Below, piece by piece: positions 5,534 to 9,044 of a stretch of DNA of 9,044 nucleotides (position 1 is the first letter of the stretch; every line of letters begins with the position of its first letter). The notes under the pieces were generated by a model that worked only from the letters and a program-made list of their open reading frames with translations, was not told the origin of the DNA and searched no databases. Origin of the DNA: Vulcanimicrobiota bacterium (GTDB lineage: Bacteria > Eremiobacterota > Eremiobacteria > Baltobacterales > Baltobacteraceae); the NCBI GenBank assembly GCA_028287545.1, contig JAQBPL010000362.1:1-9044 (forward strand). Reading direction: 5' to 3'. The position numbers and the translations under genes are program-made.

Positions 5534-7657
5534 CTACGCCAAGATTTTCTCCGGCGTGATCGGCAAGTCGCGCACGCGCTTGCCGGTCGCGTGGTAGACC
5601 GCGTTCGCTACCGCCGCGGCGGCCCCGACAATCCCGATCTCGCCGATTCCCTTCACGCCCAGTTCGTTCACGTGCGGGTCGTCTTCCGGGACGATGATCG
5701 ACTCGACAGCGGGGATGTCGGCGTTCACCGGCACGAGGTACTCGGCGAGATTCGCGTTCATGATGCGTCCCGAACGTTCGTCGAAGCGCGTATGCTCCAA
5801 GAGCGCCATGCCGATCCCCCACACGGCGCCGCCCAGGTACTGGCTCTTGGCGGTCTTCTCGTTGAGAATGCGGCCGCAGGCGAAGGCGTTGACGAAACGG
5901 ACGACGCGCACCGTCCCGAGATCCGGGTCGACCCGAACCTCCGCGAACTGCGCGCCGAACGCATGCTGCGCGAACGTCTTCTGCTCCTCACCCGGCTTCG
6001 CGTCGCTCGTCCCCTCGATGACGGCGACTCCGGCGCGCCGCATGAGCGCGGCGATCGCATCGGGACCGCCGCGCAGTGACGCCGCGTCGCCGCCGGCGAG
6101 CGCGAGCAGCTTCGCGCGAGCATCGAGCGCGGCGAGTTTGATCGCCGATCCGGCGCTCGCGGTGAGCTGCGAACCGCCGGCGTTGGGCGCGTTCGGATAG
6201 GTGCTGTCGCCGAGCTCCATGGTCACGCGCTCTACCGGCAGCCCCAACCCCTCGGCCGCCACCTGCGTGAACACCGTGTACGCGCCGGTACCAATGTCGA
6301 CGCCGGAACTGCGCACGACCGCGCTGCCGTCGGCACGCAGCTGAACGAAGGCGCTGGCCGGACTGCGATGCGTCGGATACGTCGCCGCCGCCATACCGAG
6401 GCCGACAAGAAGGCGACCGTCGCGCATCGATGCCGGCCGCGGATCGCGGCGATTCCATCCGAACCGCTCGGCGCCGGCGCGCAGGCACTCGCGCAGCGAG
6501 CGGCTCGAGAACGGCCGCCCGTCCGCGTCCGTGTTCGTATCGTTGATGAGCCGCAGCTGGACCGGGTCGATCCCCGTCGCGTAGGCCAGCTCGTCCATCG
6601 CCGATTCGAGGGCGAACGAGCCGCACGCTTCTCCGGGCGCGCGCATGAACGTCGGCGTCGCCGCGTTCAGCTTTCGGAGGCGGTGCGTGACGAGCAGGTT
6701 TGGCGTACCGTAGAGCACGGTCGAGAGCATCCCGGTCCCCGCGATGAACTCATCGAAGACGGAGGTCTGCGCGCTCGTCTGGTGGATGAGGCTCGTGAGG
6801 CGTCCGTCGCGTGCGGCGCCGAGCGCGACGCGCTGCATCGTATGCGGCCGGAATCCGACCGAACCGAACATCTGCGGGCGGCTCAAAACGATCTTGACCG
6901 GCCGATTCACCAGCTTGGCCGCCATCGCGGCCAGCACGGCATGCGGCCAGAGCGAACCTTTGCCGCCGAACCCGCCGCCGATGAATTTGGAGATCACGCG
7001 CACGTTCGTCTCGGGGACGCCGAACGCGGCCGCGAGCTTGCGGCGCGCCTGCACGATCCCTTGGGTCGCGTCGTACACGGTGAGCCGGTCGCCGTCCCAA
7101 TGCGCGACGGTCGCGTGCGGCTCCATCGGATTGTGATGTTCTGCCGGAACGACGTACGTCTGGTCGACCTTGACCGCGGCTTGCGCCAGCGCGGCCTGCG
7201 CATCGCCCTTGTGCCGGTCCGTACCGAGCGCGGATTGCGGCTGATAGTCCGGTTCCCGCTCGAAGCGCGTCGCGGCCGGAGCGCGAACGTAGCGGACGCG
7301 AACCAGCGACGCGGCGTCGACGGCACGCTCGAACGTGTCGGCGACGACGACGGCGACCGGCTGACGATCGTACCGCACCGAGTCGTCCTGCAGCACCATG
7401 AGCGTGCGATCTCCGCCGCCCTTGCCTGCTGTGTCGACGCGCGGCGCGTTCGCCGAGGTCATGACCTCGAGCACGCCGGGCGCCTTGCGGGCTGCATCCG
7501 CCTCGACCCGCGCAACGCTGCCGGAGGCGACGGTGCTCAACACCAGCACGCCGTATACCAGTCCGGGCAGCTGCACTTCTGCCGAGTACGTCGCCGTCCC
7601 GGTCACCTTGCGGCGGCCGTCGACGCGATCGATCGGCGCCCCGACGAGCCCGCTCAC
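5534..7657 (-). CDS. paoC: Aldehyde oxidoreductase, molybdopterin-binding subunit (PaoC-like)
   Basis: The predicted protein has 707 residues of the xanthine oxidase family. The GTG start overlaps the FAD-subunit stop in GTGA, with GGGAG 7 bases upstream. The family opening GAPIDRVDGRRKVTGTATYS follows at once. Earlier in-frame starts lie inside the FAD gene and encode no family sequence. Visible motifs are the glycine loop GGGFGGKG (227-234), MRAPGEACGSFALE (338-351), GSQLTASAGS, and near the end GVKGIGEIG, where Glu673 should be the catalytic base. This subunit binds a molybdopterin-type cofactor (cytosine dinucleotide in E. coli PaoC) and oxidises the aldehyde. Electrons leave through the two smaller subunits. 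Subunit order and the FAD partner point to PaoABC (YagTSR) rather than xanthine dehydrogenase. Substrate range cannot be read from sequence alone. Confidence 0.9.
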   Translation of the reverse strand: MSGLVGAPIDRVDGRRKVTGTATYSAEVQLPGLVYGVLVLSTVASGSVARVEADAARKAPGVLEVMTSANAPRVDTAGKGGGDRTLMVLQDDSVRYDRQPVAVVVADTFERAVDAASLVRVRYVRAPAATRFEREPDYQPQSALGTDRHKGDAQAALAQAAVKVDQTYVVPAEHHNPMEPHATVAHWDGDRLTVYDATQGIVQARRKLAAAFGVPETNVRVISKFIGGGFGGKGSLWPHAVLAAMAAKLVNRPVKIVLSRPQMFGSVGFRPHTMQRVALGAARDGRLTSLIHQTSAQTSVFDEFIAGTGMLSTVLYGTPNLLVTHRLRKLNAATPTFMRAPGEACGSFALESAMDELAYATGIDPVQLRLINDTNTDADGRPFSSRSLRECLRAGAERFGWNRRDPRPASMRDGRLLVGLGMAAATYPTHRSPASAFVQLRADGSAVVRSSGVDIGTGAYTVFTQVAAEGLGLPVERVTMELGDSTYPNAPNAGGSQLTASAGSAIKLAALDARAKLLALAGGDAASLRGGPDAIAALMRRAGVAVIEGTSDAKPGEEQKTFAQHAFGAQFAEVRVDPDLGTVRVVRFVNAFACGRILNEKTAKSQYLGGAVWGIGMALLEHTRFDERSGRIMNANLAEYLVPVNADIPAVESIIVPEDDPHVNELGVKGIGEIGIVGAAAAVANAVYHATGKRVRDLPITPEKILA

Positions 7658-8640
7658 GCCGGTGCTCCCACGAGCGAAAGCGCGCACACGACCGCGCGCC
7701 GCGCCAGCGCGATCTTGAAATCGTTCTGGCCGTACCCGCGCATGCCGCGCGTCGTCGCCTCCGCGGCTGCCGCGAAGGTCTCCGCATTCGCCGGCCTTCC
7801 CAACAGCGCGCGCTCGCCGTCGTGCGACCGCCACGGAACCGGCGCCACGCCGCCCAGCGCAAGCCGCGCCGCGCGGACCGTTCCCGCGCGCACGTCGAGT
7901 GCCGCGGCGACGGAGATCAGCGCGAATTCGTACGACGCCCGATCGCGCACTTTGAGGTAGTACGACGTTTTCGCCGGCGCAGTGGCCGGCAGCTCGACCG
8001 CGGTGATGAGGTCGCCCCGTTCGAGCACGGTTTCGCGCTGCGGGGTGGTGCCGGGAAGAACGTGAAAGCGTTCGATCGGGATCGCGCGATCGCCCGACCG
8101 GCCGCGCACGTGCACGATTGCGTCGACGCTCAGCAGCGCCACGGCGAGGTCGGACGGATGCGTGCAGATGCACTGCTCGCTGCCGCCGACGACGGCATGC
8201 TGCCGGTTGACGCCGGAGATAGCCGCGCAGCCGCTGCCGGGGACGCGCTTGTTGCACGCTTGCGAGACGTCGCGGAAGTACGCGCAGCGCGTGCGCTGCA
8301 TGACGTTTCCGCCGATCGTCGCCATGTTGCGCAGCTGCGGCGACGCGCTCATCAGCAGCGATTGCGCCACGGCGGGAAAACCGGCGGCGACGGCCGGATG
8401 ATCGGCGGCCTCGCTCATCGTGGCGAGCGACCCGAGGCGCACGCCGCCGCCCGGCAGCGCGGCGATTCCGCGCATCGGAAGCCGCGTGATGTCGACGAGC
8501 AGCGTCGGCCGCACGACGTCGTCCTTCATCAGGTCGATCACGTTCGTCCCGCCCGCGATATACGCGGCGCCCGCGTCTGACTCGATCGTTGCCAGCGCCG
8601 ACGCCGCATCGTGCGCCTGCGCGTACCGGAACGCGTTCAT
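7654..8640 (-). CDS. paoB: Aldehyde oxidoreductase, FAD subunit with PaoB-type cysteine insert
   Basis: The predicted protein has 328 residues. The ATG start overlaps the upstream stop in ATGA; the ribosome site is weak, consistent with translational coupling. FAD contacts are AYIAGGTNVIDLMK (26-39) and NMATIGGNVMQRTRC (105-119). Between the FAD motifs and the C-terminal domain lies a cysteine-rich stretch containing Cys119, Cys129 (ACNKR), Cys138 (GSGCAA), Cys157 and Cys159 (QCICTHPSD). In E. coli PaoB the equivalent insert binds an extra [4Fe-4S] cluster, absent from xanthine dehydrogenase FAD subunits, so one is predicted here. The C-terminal CO-dehydrogenase flavoprotein-type domain runs from about 225 to the end. 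The subunit passes electrons from the 2Fe-2S centres through FAD to an acceptor. Confidence 0.92.
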   Translation of the reverse strand: MNAFRYAQAHDAASALATIESDAGAAYIAGGTNVIDLMKDDVVRPTLLVDITRLPMRGIAALPGGGVRLGSLATMSEAADHPAVAAGFPAVAQSLLMSASPQLRNMATIGGNVMQRTRCAYFRDVSQACNKRVPGSGCAAISGVNRQHAVVGGSEQCICTHPSDLAVALLSVDAIVHVRGRSGDRAIPIERFHVLPGTTPQRETVLERGDLITAVELPATAPAKTSYYLKVRDRASYEFALISVAAALDVRAGTVRAARLALGGVAPVPWRSHDGERALLGRPANAETFAAAAEATTRGMRGYGQNDFKIALARRAVVCALSLVGAPA

Positions 8641-9044
8641 GCGCTCTGCCCGGCGACGGACCGCACGGCGGCGACGATGTTCGGATATGCGCCGCAGCGG
8701 CAGATGTTGCCGCTCATCCACTCCCGCACCGATGCTTCGTCAGTCGGCCGTTTCTCGCTCAGCAGAGCGACCGCCGAGAGGATCTGCCCCGGCGTGCAGT
8801 AGCCGCACTGGAAGCCGTCGTGCTCGATGAACGCTGCCTGCATCGGATGCAGCCGGTCGCCGTCGGCGAGTCCCTCGATCGTGGTGACCGCTTTCCCCTG
8901 CACCATCACGGCGAGCGTCAGACAGGCGTTGGTGCGGCGTCCGTCCACCAGCACCGTGCACGCGCCGCAGGTTCCCTGATCGCAGCCCTTCTTGGTTCCC
9001 GTAAGAGCCAGGCGCTCGCGCAGGGCGTCGAGGAGCGTCACCCG
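8637..9044 (-). CDS. paoA: Aldehyde oxidoreductase, [2Fe-2S] subunit, N-terminus beyond the window
   Basis: The last 135 residues are present and the frame is open at the right edge. A GTG at 9041 is internal, because it falls within the conserved ferredoxin fold. Counting from the first visible residue, Cys21, Cys26, Cys29 and Cys41 (CDQGTCGAC, then NAC) hold the plant-type [2Fe-2S] cluster. Cys80, Cys83, Cys115 and Cys117 (CGYCTPGQ and NICRCGAYPN) hold the second cluster of the helical domain. The pair relays electrons from molybdenum to FAD. In E. coli the missing N-terminus carries a twin-arginine signal that exports the whole complex. If it does here too, the signal lies just past the window. 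The stop overlaps the FAD-subunit start in ATGA. Confidence 0.9.
   Translation of the reverse strand, partial: RVTLLDALRERLALTGTKKGCDQGTCGACTVLVDGRRTNACLTLAVMVQGKAVTTIEGLADGDRLHPMQAAFIEHDGFQCGYCTPGQILSAVALLSEKRPTDEASVREWMSGNICRCGAYPNIVAAVRSVAGQSA

Noticed and set aside
6368..7960. 530-codon rightward open frame antisense to the aldehyde oxidoreductase genes
   Set aside because: It is Arg/His/Ala-rich with no recognisable motif, and lies opposite strongly conserved paoB/paoC coding sequence. High GC commonly leaves such frames open.
7658..8257. N-terminal extension of the molybdopterin subunit into the FAD-subunit gene
   Set aside because: The added 200 residues are an out-of-frame shadow of paoB. 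The GTG at 7657 has a ribosome site and the family N-terminus.

Overview
The window is very GC-rich bacterial DNA. It has third-position G/C bias, several GTG/TTG starts, long spurious antisense reading frames and a Pro-Thr-rich TonB-like protein. This style is compatible with a poorly cultured phylum such as Eremiobacterota (WPS-2) or a similar GC-rich soil lineage. That placement is an impression; no marker gene is present.

Left end, 1-2430: a lipoprotein with beta-propeller-like repeats reads leftward and runs off the window. Across a 208-bp divergent intergenic region, a secreted or membrane-anchored protein with a TonB C-terminal-type domain between two Pro/Thr-rich segments reads rightward.

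Middle, 2444-3822, minus strand: a short PEBP (YbhB/YbcL) family protein lies downstream of an AraC-family regulator. An 8-bp hairpin sits right behind the regulator's stop codon.

Right part, 3971-9044, minus strand: five tightly packed genes encode two molybdenum enzymes. In transcription order they are the [2Fe-2S] subunit (cut by the window end), the FAD subunit with an extra cysteine insert, and the molybdopterin subunit of a PaoABC-type aldehyde oxidoreductase. A SorA-type sulfite dehydrogenase with a twin-arginine signal and its SorB-type monohaem cytochrome c follow. Three of the four junctions are 4-base stop/start overlaps, and the fourth is a 46-base gap, so one transcript is likely. 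Both enzymes probably work in the periplasm. The cytochrome is the obvious electron acceptor for the sulfite dehydrogenase and might also serve the aldehyde oxidoreductase.

The families are all known. The points most worth a second look are the pairing of two different molybdoenzyme classes in one operon, a sequence shared by the sorA and araC leaders, the inverted repeat over the tonB-like start codon, and the unusual Pro/Thr tail after its TonB domain. I see no CRISPR array, IS element, rRNA or tRNA.
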